In this document: in pieces, positions 1-8,530 of the stretch
Numbering within the stretch: the stretch's first letter is position 1
Layout: every line of letters begins with the position of its first letter
Virus record (IMG/VR): IMGVR_UViG_3300023210_000224
Coordinates: 1-23,800 of that record
Origin: a virus
Strand: one strand, 5' to 3'
DNA length: 23,800 nucleotides
Notes under the pieces: model-generated
The model's database searches: none
The model's input: the letters and a program-made list of their open reading frames with translations, nothing else
Told to the model about the DNA's origin: nothing
Program-made: the position numbers and the translations under genes

Positions 1-508
1 CAGAACCTGCAAATAGTTTCTGAACAGTTGCAGCAGTTGCAGTTGCTTTGGCATTTAGTTCTTGGAATACTGCTTGTGCTTTAGTTGCAATTGATAGCTT
101 TCTCATTGCAATAACACCATTGGCTAAATCTCGCAACCCGGTTGTCAATGCCAATGCACCTGCTACTTTTGCTAATGTCTTTTCAAGCTGCTCGGATTCT
201 GCACCAAATAATGCTGCTGCACCTTCGGCAACTGCGAACCCACCTGCAATCCCTACAATTGCATCACTCCCGGCAGTAAGTTTTTGCTCAAAATCTAATG
301 CTTCAAATTGCAACTCAACATCTTTAACTGCTGATTGTGCTTTCTGTAAATCTCTGTTCAATTCATTGAAACGCTTTGAGCCGATTGGCTCACTCTCAAT
401 CAACTGCTTTAACTTCTCAATCCTATCCTCTAAGCCACCAATTGAGTTTTCAGCTTTGCCTGTTCCTTCAATGTCAACTTTAAATACTATATTTTTCTGT
501 ACTGCCAT
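1..508 (-). CDS. tape measure protein, N-terminal part (cut by left edge)
   Basis: An open frame starts at the ATG at 508-506 and runs without a stop through 169 codons to the left edge, so only the N-terminus is visible. The start MAVQKNIVFKVDIEGTGKAE is followed by a helical heptad-like stretch (about residues 25-70, rich in K, E, L, Q) and then a long Ala/Gly-rich hydrophobic segment (about 80-160). This N-terminal coiled coil plus Ala-rich helical region is typical of tail-length tape measure proteins, which span the tail tube and set its length. The ATG overlaps the TAA of the tail spike gene (TAATG), so the two are probably translationally coupled. The assignment rests on N-terminal character and context; the full length, usually well over 700 residues, cannot be checked here. 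Confidence 0.72.
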   Translation of the reverse strand, partial: MAVQKNIVFKVDIEGTGKAENSIGGLEDRIEKLKQLIESEPIGSKRFNELNRDLQKAQSAVKDVELQFEALDFEQKLTAGSDAIVGIAGGFAVAEGAAALFGAESEQLEKTLAKVAGALALTTGLRDLANGVIAMRKLSIATKAQAVFQELNAKATATAATVQKLFAGS

Positions 509-2250
509 TATTCTCTTATTACTACTTGCCAATCAGTCACTCTCATATTATCATTTGACTGCGTATTTTCTACCCATATTTCTATGTAATCATTTTGCAC
601 CATCAACACACCATACACCAAACTGATTGCACTATTCTTTTGAGCATCAACCAAAGTTTGAGAACCTGCCAACTGCGCACCGTTTTTGTAAAAATAAAAC
701 ACATAATCATCAGAACCGCCACCTTGCTTGTCGTAACTGACTGATGCGTGTAAACTAACGTATGCTTGTTTAGTTCCTGTATAGGTACAACGCCCGGCAG
801 TACTGACTGTGTATCTTACTGATGCTTGTAATACTGCACCGCCACCTGTGTTCACAATTGATGGTGTGTTCACAGTTAATGATGTATTGGTTGTGTTGCC
901 GTTCAATGTCATTACCACACCACTTGTACTGTTGAGCAATCCTTGATTTGACTTTACATCGTACGTCAAACACTCAGTATTTGAATAACCGCCTGTTAAT
1001 GGATTAGGAAAGAACTTGAACCCGGTTATCAGATTAGCATCAACAAATGTATTGGATGAGATTGTTGCAAATCCTGTTGTGCTTAATGGATTTATCTTAA
1101 TGCCATTCTGGCTCAATTGTGGATGCAGTATGCAGCCAGACATCTGGAATGCGCCAACACCAACACCTGCACCATTTGGAAGTATCTCAATCATTGATGC
1201 AGTTGCATAACCGCTTGGAGTTGGCAATGTAGATTCATCAAACCATCTGATAAATTCACATGATGATATTTCAAGTTTAGATGTGTTTAAAACCTTGATT
1301 CCAAAGTTAGGTGCTTTGACATAGAAAAATAAAGAATTTTGAATGTCGATGAGATCAAAACCTTCAAACGATGCTACATCATAACACCCTCTAAATTGAC
1401 AATTTACGATGGTTAATATTTTGTTTCTACCTGCGTTGTATGCAGCACCATCATAGTTGTCTGCTTCAATCACAACAGAACCTGTATTGTTGGCACTCAA
1501 ATAAATTCCTGTCAAATCAAAATCAACATCTGTGATTGTGATCATTGTTGTACCTGCTGCACCATCCCAGATTAACCCATCTTTGTTTCTATCAAATCCA
1601 ATAATGGCAGAGCCGCTATTTGTTACAAGTCTTGGAGTTGATAACGTAATCAAACCTCTAATAAAATAGGTTGTATTCGCTGCTAATGTTGTTGGTAAGT
1701 CTGATGCTTGTACCACCTCAACGAAATTAGTACCATTAGCAACAGGAGTAAATACAGGTTTTGGAAAGGTTGTAATAACCCAATTAAAACCATCGTACAT
1801 TATTTCAATTGTATCATCCTCTGCATACAAATACGCATACTGATTGCCATCAATTGTCTTTGCACCTGCGTTAATAATCACAATGTTATTGCTCACAAGT
1901 TTCTTAAATGTGAACTTCATTCCCGGATAGTAATCAGCTTCATTAAACGACAAGACAAATGTGGTATTATTGCCTGTTGTATCTGTTAAGTAATAAGATG
2001 TATTTGCATCTGTATTATAATTCGCTGCATCAGTTAGCACAACTTGATTGCCAGAATAACTGTGATTGAATCTCTTGATATTGCCATCAATCACAACCGT
2101 ATTGCTTTGAGTTACAACTTGATTATCACCAACAATAAAAACATTATTTACCTTTCCTTGAACCTTGTTACCGTTGCCATTGATAGTGATGTTGTTTGCT
2201 GATGCATCAACAAAGTTATTCACTCCTTGTATGTTTATACGTCTGCTCAT
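508..2250 (-). CDS. tail spike / receptor-binding protein with beta-helix fold
   Basis: This 580-residue protein probably sits at the tail tip and contacts the host surface. Residues 1-55 hold short Asn/Val repeats (ITINGNGNKV, VFIVGDNQVV, TVVIDGN), the signature of a beta-solenoid. Residues about 170-420 have the repeated rungs of a right-handed parallel beta-helix (ITITDVDFDLTGIYL, KILTIVNCQFRGC, KLEISSCEFIRW), as in pectate-lyase-like tail spikes. The last 120 or so residues (from STAGRCTYTG through YVFYFYKNGAQLAG and DYIEIWVENT) resemble a C1q/TNF-like jelly-roll trimerisation or binding head. No catalytic motif is recognised, so a depolymerase activity is not claimed. The start ATG overlaps the stop of the preceding tail gene (ATGA) and the stop overlaps the tape measure start. 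The architecture is seen; the receptor role is inferred. Confidence 0.75.
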   Translation of the reverse strand: MSRRINIQGVNNFVDASANNITINGNGNKVQGKVNNVFIVGDNQVVTQSNTVVIDGNIKRFNHSYSGNQVVLTDAANYNTDANTSYYLTDTTGNNTTFVLSFNEADYYPGMKFTFKKLVSNNIVIINAGAKTIDGNQYAYLYAEDDTIEIMYDGFNWVITTFPKPVFTPVANGTNFVEVVQASDLPTTLAANTTYFIRGLITLSTPRLVTNSGSAIIGFDRNKDGLIWDGAAGTTMITITDVDFDLTGIYLSANNTGSVVIEADNYDGAAYNAGRNKILTIVNCQFRGCYDVASFEGFDLIDIQNSLFFYVKAPNFGIKVLNTSKLEISSCEFIRWFDESTLPTPSGYATASMIEILPNGAGVGVGAFQMSGCILHPQLSQNGIKINPLSTTGFATISSNTFVDANLITGFKFFPNPLTGGYSNTECLTYDVKSNQGLLNSTSGVVMTLNGNTTNTSLTVNTPSIVNTGGGAVLQASVRYTVSTAGRCTYTGTKQAYVSLHASVSYDKQGGGSDDYVFYFYKNGAQLAGSQTLVDAQKNSAISLVYGVLMVQNDYIEIWVENTQSNDNMRVTDWQVVIRE

Positions 2251-4682
2251 CTTGTGTTATTATCTTTAAATGTCGCATCTGTTGATGGTGATGGCTCTGA
2301 ATCTGCACCGCCTGTGATTGTTGCATTACCACCATTTAAGACGAATGGCACATCTACAAAATCAACAATATCTGCTAACTTGATAAACACACATTTTGTC
2401 AATTGCCTATCAACCGGATTATAATCCACTACTTGTTGTAATCTGTAATAACTGCCATTGAAATAATACTGTTTCTTGAATGACAATTCATTGATATCAA
2501 CTGCGTTTAAATTAAAATAAGCAGTTACAATCTTGCTATTCTCATTGCTAATCTCATTGATGTAATTGAAATAATACCGATTCACAAGACCTGCAATTGT
2601 ACCATTGACTGTTGCAAATGAATCATCATAATATACCTCTTTACTCAATCCAAAATTCAAATCAATTGTAGGATTATACGCATCATCCAGATGCCCGGCA
2701 AAAGGATAACCAACTCTGTTAACTGTTGCAACAATATCTGATGTGTGTGCCCATGAGTTATTTGATGTTGCTACATAGTTATAGTATAAGATTCTTGGAT
2801 TGTGTTCTAATGTCACCTTGTTGTTAGCATTGTCAGTCTTGAATATTTCGCTGATGATTCTGTCTGATGTAGAACTGCCAATCAATGGAGTTGGAGAGAA
2901 TGATAATTCAACCTTCTTAGTTCCCTTTAAAAATTCATTATCTAATATAACTCTCCGATATCCATAAACCTCATCATACGTATCTTCATATAAAGCATTG
3001 TAGTAGTCTTTATCAGCTTTGTAAGTAAATTCAAAATCTCTGAACTTCAATGCACCTAATGGCTCAATCAGAATATCATTTAACGTATCTAACTTACCAC
3101 TCCAATCAACCACATCTGTTGTGTAGAAGTCATCTCTCGGCTCAATGTCTAATACCTTCGGATTCTCTCGTTGTGGTTGTATATAGAGATTGTGCATATT
3201 AATAATGCTCTTGAGAAATTCACGTTGCTTAATTGTTTTAGGGATTGCACTATTCATCCCTATCTGGTCACCTTCTGCAATCGTTGCTTGTTGTGGTATA
3301 ATCCTAAAATCTGCTGCATTGATATTCAAGTTGATTGTACCACCATAGTAAACAAATGGAGAGCCAGATGCATCAACAAAGTAATCATTGATAGTTGGTG
3401 CAGGTGAACCACCGCCAACAGTTGTATATGGTTGTATTGGTCTTAACCAATATTGCAACTCAACACTCACCACTTGCCCTGCTTCAATCCTCATGTTTGA
3501 CCTTGTGGCAATTGATACAGATGCCGGATTGAATAAGTTATTAGGAGTTAATTCTCCTAAACCTGTTCTGTCTGCAAAGTATTCATCTGATGGCGGTGCA
3601 GGATTGATTGCAGTTGTGTATCCACTTGGTAATGGTGCAACTTGTCCGTTTGGAGCAATGTATATATTTTTAATTGTTTCAATAACGCCATCAACTAAAA
3701 TCCTAATCTGTCCCTCAATTGCAAATAAAGAATCAACAAGAGTTGCAGCACCACTAACAATGAATTGCGCATTGTAATTCAACTCACCAATCAAATCATA
3801 ATAACCACTCTCTGCAATCGTTGCCTCGTATGTTACAAAATCAAACTGTGATAAATTGTCTTGAATAGCAGGTGATGTGAATTGCACATCATAGGTCTGG
3901 GCAAATTGAGCAACCAATACTGTATGCGTTGTAGTATTCTGCACAATCACTTTCCTATCCTCAACCTGTGTTGATGTCAATCTTAAATCCTTTCCATTGT
4001 AAGGAATGATTAAACTCTTGAAATAGTTGCTATCAAAAAATGTTGAGTTGTAAGTATAACCTGCTGCTGCAAATATTCTGTCAATATATTCCTTTGCATA
4101 TACTGCCGGGAATAGGTGACTGACTGCAAACTCATCTTCTGAATTATCAAATCCATAATCAATCATCGGATATACATAACCCTTTCCCAATTCAAAAGGT
4201 ACTGCAACACCACCCTCAATGATTGATGTACCCCATGACAATGCCTCATTATCCATTGTCCAATCATGGTTAAATGTGCTGATGTCTAACTCATTTAATA
4301 ATGCCTCACCGATATCATTAAACAGATTTGCGTTTCTGCCAAAGATATTAACCTCATAGCTAATACAACCATCTTTGATGTTGACCTTTTTAAGTTGCAA
4401 ATATCCATCAATCAATTCAACTGAATTAACTGCATAACTCGCACTCACTCTAATGTTAGGATTGAATGATGCTGATGAATGTGTTAAATCAATGTTGACA
4501 TTGTAGATGTGTGAGAATAGCTTGTTGATCTTCTCACTACCCGGCAAGTTGATTGTCTTGGAATAATCTGCTTTCCTGTTTTCTGGCTCTGCAATATCAG
4601 CAATCAAGAAATTGAGAGCAACTGCAACATCATCACTCAACTCAACTATATTATTGTCAATAAATAACTCCTGCCTATCCAT
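2247..4682 (-). CDS. tail tip / baseplate-type structural protein
   Basis: The product has 811 residues, is rich in Asn, Tyr, Asp and Ile, and has no membrane segment. The N-terminus (MDRQELFIDNNIVELSDDVA, then a run ending KADYSKTINLPGSEKIN) has the look of a conserved opening in tail-region proteins of Bacteroidota phages and prophages. Most of the chain looks beta-rich, with insertion-like loops. It lies between a 397-residue tail-type gene and the tail spike, starting within the preceding stop (TAATG) and ending in an ATGA overlap. Size and position fit a tail-associated hub or baseplate component, but no enzymatic motif (lysozyme, peptidase) is visible. A homology search against phage tail proteins would settle whether it is the hub. 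The function is inferred from context and general resemblance only. Confidence 0.55.
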   Translation of the reverse strand: MDRQELFIDNNIVELSDDVAVALNFLIADIAEPENRKADYSKTINLPGSEKINKLFSHIYNVNIDLTHSSASFNPNIRVSASYAVNSVELIDGYLQLKKVNIKDGCISYEVNIFGRNANLFNDIGEALLNELDISTFNHDWTMDNEALSWGTSIIEGGVAVPFELGKGYVYPMIDYGFDNSEDEFAVSHLFPAVYAKEYIDRIFAAAGYTYNSTFFDSNYFKSLIIPYNGKDLRLTSTQVEDRKVIVQNTTTHTVLVAQFAQTYDVQFTSPAIQDNLSQFDFVTYEATIAESGYYDLIGELNYNAQFIVSGAATLVDSLFAIEGQIRILVDGVIETIKNIYIAPNGQVAPLPSGYTTAINPAPPSDEYFADRTGLGELTPNNLFNPASVSIATRSNMRIEAGQVVSVELQYWLRPIQPYTTVGGGSPAPTINDYFVDASGSPFVYYGGTINLNINAADFRIIPQQATIAEGDQIGMNSAIPKTIKQREFLKSIINMHNLYIQPQRENPKVLDIEPRDDFYTTDVVDWSGKLDTLNDILIEPLGALKFRDFEFTYKADKDYYNALYEDTYDEVYGYRRVILDNEFLKGTKKVELSFSPTPLIGSSTSDRIISEIFKTDNANNKVTLEHNPRILYYNYVATSNNSWAHTSDIVATVNRVGYPFAGHLDDAYNPTIDLNFGLSKEVYYDDSFATVNGTIAGLVNRYYFNYINEISNENSKIVTAYFNLNAVDINELSFKKQYYFNGSYYRLQQVVDYNPVDRQLTKCVFIKLADIVDFVDVPFVLNGGNATITGGADSEPSPSTDATFKDNNTR

Positions 4683-5875
4683 TAAAATTGTTGTCTATCA
4701 GAATCAATTGCATAACTGAAATCAATCTCTAAATTAAATAACTCATCTCTGTCCTCGTATTTCACATCATAACTTGACTGCTGAATGTTAACCGCATTAT
4801 AAGCACCATCAATCTCAAGGTAGATATCTTGTGATGACAACATATCTTTCAACCATTCTGATTGCTCACCTGTAATCCAATTGCTTGTCAGCTTTGTGAT
4901 GCGTTTCTCTTTAACCCAATAATCAAGATTCTGCCTATCACGTTTTGAGTATCTAACAACACCGGGTACAGTCACCACATCTGGCACTTGTTTCATCTGT
5001 TGCCTCTGCACCTCATATCTATCTTTACTTGACAATTCAAAATCAAAATAATCATAACCACCTAACCGATTTAACCAATGCACTCTGATTGGCTCATTGC
5101 AAGTATCAACAATGTTGTATGTGAATACTTCTGTTGTGCCTGTTGATAGTGTTGCCTCAACTGTGTATGATGTGATTAATGATGTGATTGGCGGTAATAA
5201 AGGTGCGCCAACATAGTTAGCAGGTGCAATGTCATTTATCGAATCAACACCACTTGCAAATACATAATAGTTAGTTGCAACTAATGCAGTTGTCACTTGA
5301 TACGTTTGAAACAACACACCGCTTTGATAAGTCTTGATTGTGAGATTGGTTAACGTAGTACCCACATCAAGCATCAAATGCAATGCACCACCACCTGCAA
5401 GAATTGTTGATTGCGTTCTTGGTGCATCTGTTAAGAACTTTGAATCTAAATAAGTTGATGGATTGAAATCAACGAAATCTGTATAAGATAATGCGCCATT
5501 AAACACATAGCTTGTTGCATTGGCAAGATTAGGAAATTGAGTTAACACACCTGCAACTTCATACTCCTCACCAATCTGTATCTCATACTCTGTGAATGAT
5601 TCATTGCCATCAATGATGCCTTGAGTAAATGTTTCAATGTACAGATTCTGTGATACGTAATTCCTTAATATCTTTGATACATCAACCACTAATAAATCAT
5701 TGCCTGTTGTTGGCTCTGCTTTAATCTTATATCGATATACTTGCACCGCATTGATGAATATATCAACCAAATATTTAAACTGTGGTTGTGCATCATTGGT
5801 TGATGAACCTGTCCAGATAACATTGTTGTTTACAGGTACAAAATTAGATGGTGTATTTATTATTGTTATTGCCAT
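4682..5875 (-). CDS. putative distal tail / baseplate protein
   Basis: This protein of 397 residues starts MAITIINTPSNFVPVNNNVI and is beta-rich throughout. The C-terminal third contains IRVHWLNRLGGYDYFDFELS and NWITGEQSEWLKDMLSSQDI, a pattern found in tail proteins of Bacteroidota phages that lie just before the large tail-tip protein. The conserved W-L-N-x-L-G-G-x-D segment suggests a shared beta-sandwich domain. The gene overlaps the preceding stop (TAATG) and its TAA overlaps the start of the 811-residue gene, so the set is probably cotranslated. No membrane helix or signal peptide is seen. A Dit-like adaptor between tube and tip is one possible role, but this is inference from position. 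Confidence 0.5.
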   Translation of the reverse strand: MAITIINTPSNFVPVNNNVIWTGSSTNDAQPQFKYLVDIFINAVQVYRYKIKAEPTTGNDLLVVDVSKILRNYVSQNLYIETFTQGIIDGNESFTEYEIQIGEEYEVAGVLTQFPNLANATSYVFNGALSYTDFVDFNPSTYLDSKFLTDAPRTQSTILAGGGALHLMLDVGTTLTNLTIKTYQSGVLFQTYQVTTALVATNYYVFASGVDSINDIAPANYVGAPLLPPITSLITSYTVEATLSTGTTEVFTYNIVDTCNEPIRVHWLNRLGGYDYFDFELSSKDRYEVQRQQMKQVPDVVTVPGVVRYSKRDRQNLDYWVKEKRITKLTSNWITGEQSEWLKDMLSSQDIYLEIDGAYNAVNIQQSSYDVKYEDRDELFNLEIDFSYAIDSDRQQF

Positions 5876-6408
5876 TATTCTTCAAATTGATTTGCAATGT
5901 CTTGTGCTAATGTTTCTGCTATCTCCTCATTCAATTCATTAATTGCTTGTTCTGTTAGCACATCAGATGCAAAGTATGTTGGCTTAGTTCCTTTCCTAAA
6001 GATGCCTTCTCTGATGTTCAATGCAGAGAAATAATCACTACCCTTTGCAGGTAGTTTAGTTTTAACCCATCTCAATATATCACTCAATGGCGGTTTTTTA
6101 TTATCATACTTGAATGGTGATGTTGCATTCTGATTAGGCATTGCATTGTTTGTGATGTCTGAATTACCACCAACACCTCGCACACCTTCATCAACAAATG
6201 CCCAATAATCTTTGGCAATGATTAACCCGGAGATGATACCACCTTTCTCATCGACTGCATCATTAAAGTTTGCAGCTAATGATTGACGTAATGCACCACT
6301 ATTGTTGCTACCTTCTTGTGCTAATTTCTGCTGCATTCGTCTTATGCGTACATTAATCCACAGTTGCAGTCTTGCAGTTGTTAACGGATATTTATCTTTT
6401 TGTGCCAA
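5875..6408 (-). CDS. HK97 gp10-like tail completion / neck protein
   Basis: The protein has 177 residues. Features matching the HK97 gp10-like group are a basic helical N-terminus (about residues 12-50), a central W-A-F-V-D-E-G-V-R-G segment around residue 68-77, a loop region with PPLSDILRWVKTK, and a C-terminal helix after KGTKPTYFASDVL. Proteins of this group act at the head-tail joint or in tail completion. The apparent start is TTG at 6408-6406, directly after the stop of the frameshift extension; the first ATG in frame lies 24 codons further on and would remove the first helix, so TTG is preferred. The assignment is by pattern and position and is moderately sure; a general virion morphogenesis protein is the alternative. 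Confidence 0.5.
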   Translation of the reverse strand: MAQKDKYPLTTARLQLWINVRIRRMQQKLAQEGSNNSGALRQSLAANFNDAVDEKGGIISGLIIAKDYWAFVDEGVRGVGGNSDITNNAMPNQNATSPFKYDNKKPPLSDILRWVKTKLPAKGSDYFSALNIREGIFRKGTKPTYFASDVLTEQAINELNEEIAETLAQDIANQFEE

Positions 6409-6684
6409 TTATCTACGTGCTTTCATTTCGTTCATCTGTCTAATCTTCTCAATATGCTCCTCTTTATCTTTGTAATACAACAACAGATTTAAGAACTCAA
6501 GCAATTTCATCTCATAATAAAACTGCCATGTTTCTGGTCTGCTATTGCTCATGTTATCTAATGTCACATACCATCCCCATTGCTCAAGTCCTTTGCCACT
6601 TCCTGTAAGATTGCCTCTGCTTTTGTTAGTTGGTTGTTGCCATAATCTGTCATACTTTTTGTTAATTCTCCCCAAAGATTCCAA
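6409..6684 (-). CDS. -1 frame extension of tail assembly chaperone (gpT-like)
   Basis: This open frame overlaps the end of the 212-residue chaperone gene by 121 bases in the -1 frame. It first becomes accessible at 6684, inside a run of nine T on the coding strand, and has no ATG or leader of its own there. Read after a -1 slip it adds 91 codons (beginning L-E-S-L-G-R-I-N-K-K) to the first 173 codons of the upstream gene, giving a fusion of about 264 residues. The C-terminal part is helical and charged (YEMKLLEFLNLLLYYKDKEE). Long-tailed phages commonly make a G and a longer G-T chaperone in this way. It could instead be an independent small gene from the TTG at 6684, which is judged less likely. 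Confidence 0.65.
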   Translation of the reverse strand: MESLGRINKKYDRLWQQPTNKSRGNLTGSGKGLEQWGWYVTLDNMSNSRPETWQFYYEMKLLEFLNLLLYYKDKEEHIEKIRQMNEMKARR

Positions 6685-7202
6685 AAAAAAAGAGCAATGG
6701 GATAGGCATATCTGATGCTCATCTTTGTTCTAATTGCCTCGCTGACCTCTGCAAATAACTCACCGTTGTACTTTCCTTTTTTCCATCCAAATGCTTTCTT
6801 CTCATCTCTGATAATAATGCACGTCAGTATCTTGTGCAGATTCTGAATGATCAAGAAATCAGAGTTGTTGCACTCCTTTAGAAAGTGCATCAAATCCATA
6901 TACTGCCCACCTGTCATTTTGTGGATATCCGTTTCAATGTGATACCTCACTCCATCAATCTTAAACGTATCTGGCATCTCTTTCAGCTTATCAAACTCAT
7001 TCAAGAAACTCAAATGCTTATTCAACCGTTTGTAATCCTCAATGCTGATCTTCTTGATATCATCTAATGGCTGCCCAGATAACACAGATAACAATGCAGG
7101 TACTCTCTCAATCAATGTCGCATCAGATGAAAGCACCGGGTACAACTCCGCAAAGTTTCCAACCGTTACTGCATCCCAATCTTTAGGTATTTGTATGTTC
7201 AT
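6564..7202 (-). CDS. tail assembly chaperone (gpG-like)
   Basis: The product has 212 residues, no membrane segment and a mainly helical character. The start M-N-I-Q-I-P-K-D-W-D-A-V-T-V-G-N-F-A-E-L resembles the 'I-T-V-G-x-F/Y-x-E-L' opening of tail assembly chaperones in Bacteroidota phages, followed by an acidic helical segment with LLSVLSGQPLDDIKKIS. In lambda-like phages such proteins bind the tape measure and assist tube assembly. Support comes from the overlapping -1 frame and the slippery T run at 6683-6691. The ATG at 7202 is the first after the intergenic promoter region. One oddity is that five genes lie between it and the tape measure, whereas these chaperones usually sit directly before it. 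Confidence 0.6.
   Translation of the reverse strand: MNIQIPKDWDAVTVGNFAELYPVLSSDATLIERVPALLSVLSGQPLDDIKKISIEDYKRLNKHLSFLNEFDKLKEMPDTFKIDGVRYHIETDIHKMTGGQYMDLMHFLKECNNSDFLIIQNLHKILTCIIIRDEKKAFGWKKGKYNGELFAEVSEAIRTKMSIRYAYPIALFFWNLWGELTKSMTDYGNNQLTKAEAILQEVAKDLSNGDGM
6682..6692 (-). promoter_or_regulatory. slippery sequence for -1 ribosomal frameshift
   Basis: On the coding strand the sequence reads C followed by nine T and GG. In the zero frame this is CTT TTT TTT TGG; after a -1 slip the next codon is TTG GAA. The T-TTT-TTT heptamer fits the X-XXY-YYZ slip rule, and the -1 frame stays open for 91 codons beyond it while the zero frame ends after a further 39 codons. No strong downstream stem was identified by eye. 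Confidence 0.6.
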
Positions 7203-7232
7203 GTAGTATAATATAATTTATTTGCAAGTTGT

Positions 7233-7262
7233 CAAGCATAAAAAAAGGAGCAGCAGAATCAA
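7233..7262 (-). promoter_or_regulatory. candidate Bacteroidota-type promoter for the tail block
   Basis: On the minus strand TTG (7262-7260) is followed after 19 bases by TATGCTTG (7240-7233), one mismatch from the Bacteroidota -7 box TAnnTTTG with an accepted spacing. The start would be near 7226, leaving a short AT-rich leader before the ATG at 7202. An alternative sigma-70-like reading is TTGACA (7235-7230), 16 bases, then TATTAT (7213-7208), which would give a nearly leaderless message. Either would drive the tail genes separately from terminase. Confidence 0.4.
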
Positions 7263-7297
7263 CTGCATACCCCTCTTTAAAAACTAAAAACAAAACA

Positions 7298-7316
7298 AAC
7301 CTTTTAACTAAAGGTT
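7298..7316 (-). terminator. candidate terminator after terminase
   Basis: AACCTTT and AAAGGTT form a perfect 7-bp stem with a 5-base loop (TAACT on the plus strand), and on the minus strand it is followed by T-rich sequence (TTTGTTTTGTTTTTAG). It lies 20 bases after the terminase stop. The stem is AT-rich and the T run is interrupted, so termination may be weak. The gap 7203-7336 holds this element and the promoter candidate and no gene. Confidence 0.4.
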
Positions 7317-7336
7317 GATATCACAAAGATAATCAA

Positions 7337-8530
7337 TTATCTCACTTTATATACACCCTTGTTGTTTAATGCCAACTCATTTAATGCAACATATCTGACT
7401 GCATCCAGACAATGGTCAAACATACTCACAGGTTTTCCTGTTGGTCTGTCATTCTTATCCATTGCCCACTTGTAATTCTTGAACTCCTTAATCAGATTGT
7501 GAGAATCCTCTGTCACGAATATTTGAAACCGCTTCAAGATATCAATACCATTATTGATACTGTCCTTTCCTTTCTTTGCCGGGAAGATATTCATACCCAT
7601 TCTATACATCTCCTCAATTGACTTTGGCTCTGCTGAATCAAAAATAAATTTATCTCTGATGTCTATCCCTTTGGCTTTAATTTCTTGAACAATATCTCTA
7701 TTCGTGCAGCCAACCCGGTAAAGCACTTCTCTAAGATATAACCTGTTGCCTGTACGCCATACCCCGACAATAACTGTAGGATCAACAGAATAACCATAAT
7801 CGCCACCAAAGGCAACAAAATCACACCCACTATCGATGCTACTACATAACTCATAATTTTCATATACTCTCCCTTTTATAACACCGTACTCACCCAATCC
7901 ATAAATCTGCCAGAATGCTCTATCAGTTTTTTCCAATAATTCAATCTCTTGCACCAATGACTGTGGCAAGTATGTGTTGTGTTTATAATTAGAAACAATG
8001 ACGTTAACATCACGTTCCTGTTGCTTTCTCTTTTGCTCTAATTCAGTATTAATCCATACATCTTCATCATCCGGATTGAAATCCAAATAAATCTTATTCT
8101 CTGTACGAATCAATAACTGAAAGAACTCCTTTCTGTAATTCAACTCATTCGCCTCATTGCAATACAATATATTCTGCTTTGAACCTCGCAGCTTTTGCTC
8201 ATCATCTGCACCAATGAACTGCACCACTCTCTTGTCAAATGAGTATGTTTTCTTAGTCTTGTTATGCTCTACTTGATTATAGTAATCATTGTTGTTCAGT
8301 ATCTCCTCAAAATCCTTTACAACCGTATTGTCTAATGTTGTTCTGTACTTTCTAACTGTACTCCACGTACCAACATGACAAAATTGATTGTCACCATAGC
8401 AACCTGTCATCAACCACAATGCAGAGAGTTGAGCAATTGAATAGGTTTTGCTTGACCTTGTACCGCCTCTATTGATTACAATCTTCTCTGTTGCATCATA
8501 GTTCCGTTCAAATACAGGTGTGACGTCCAT
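7337..8530 (-). CDS. terL: terminase large subunit
   Basis: This 397-residue protein is the ATP-driven packaging motor and nuclease. The N-terminal ATPase has an atypical Walker A (GGTRSSKT, residues 22-29) and a Walker B with catalytic Glu (ILYCNEAN, 121-128). The C-terminal RNase-H-like nuclease has its acidic residues at D244 (GGDYGYSVDPT), D298 (FIFDSAEPKSI) and D372/D376 (FDHCLDAVRY). Length and motifs fit the PBSX/Terminase_3 group. The ATG at 8530 overlaps the TGA of the small subunit (TGATG); an in-frame TTG one codon earlier is less likely. It is the last gene before a terminator-like gap. The portal gene does not follow, which is unusual for tailed phages. Confidence 0.93.
   Translation of the reverse strand: MDVTPVFERNYDATEKIVINRGGTRSSKTYSIAQLSALWLMTGCYGDNQFCHVGTWSTVRKYRTTLDNTVVKDFEEILNNNDYYNQVEHNKTKKTYSFDKRVVQFIGADDEQKLRGSKQNILYCNEANELNYRKEFFQLLIRTENKIYLDFNPDDEDVWINTELEQKRKQQERDVNVIVSNYKHNTYLPQSLVQEIELLEKTDRAFWQIYGLGEYGVIKGRVYENYELCSSIDSGCDFVAFGGDYGYSVDPTVIVGVWRTGNRLYLREVLYRVGCTNRDIVQEIKAKGIDIRDKFIFDSAEPKSIEEMYRMGMNIFPAKKGKDSINNGIDILKRFQIFVTEDSHNLIKEFKNYKWAMDKNDRPTGKPVSMFDHCLDAVRYVALNELALNNKGVYKVR

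Noticed and set aside
48-626. Plus-strand open frame of 192 codons
   Set aside because: It lies antisense to the tape measure and tail spike genes, and its Ser/Asn/Pro/Ala-rich product is what the complement of those genes gives; no leader or family resemblance.
508-2250. Diversity-generating retroelement acting on the tail spike
   Set aside because: No reverse transcriptase or template-repeat copy of the C-terminal region was seen in the window.
3388-3777. Plus-strand open frame of 129 codons inside the large tail gene
   Set aside because: Antisense to a well-supported 811-residue gene and without an A-rich leader or protein-like domain pattern.
7663-7863. Hydrophobic open frame on the minus strand inside the large terminase gene
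   Set aside because: It looks like a membrane protein (MSYVVASIVGVILLPLV) but is fully inside the terminase nuclease domain in another frame; hydrophobicity comes from frame shift of Val/Ile-rich codons.
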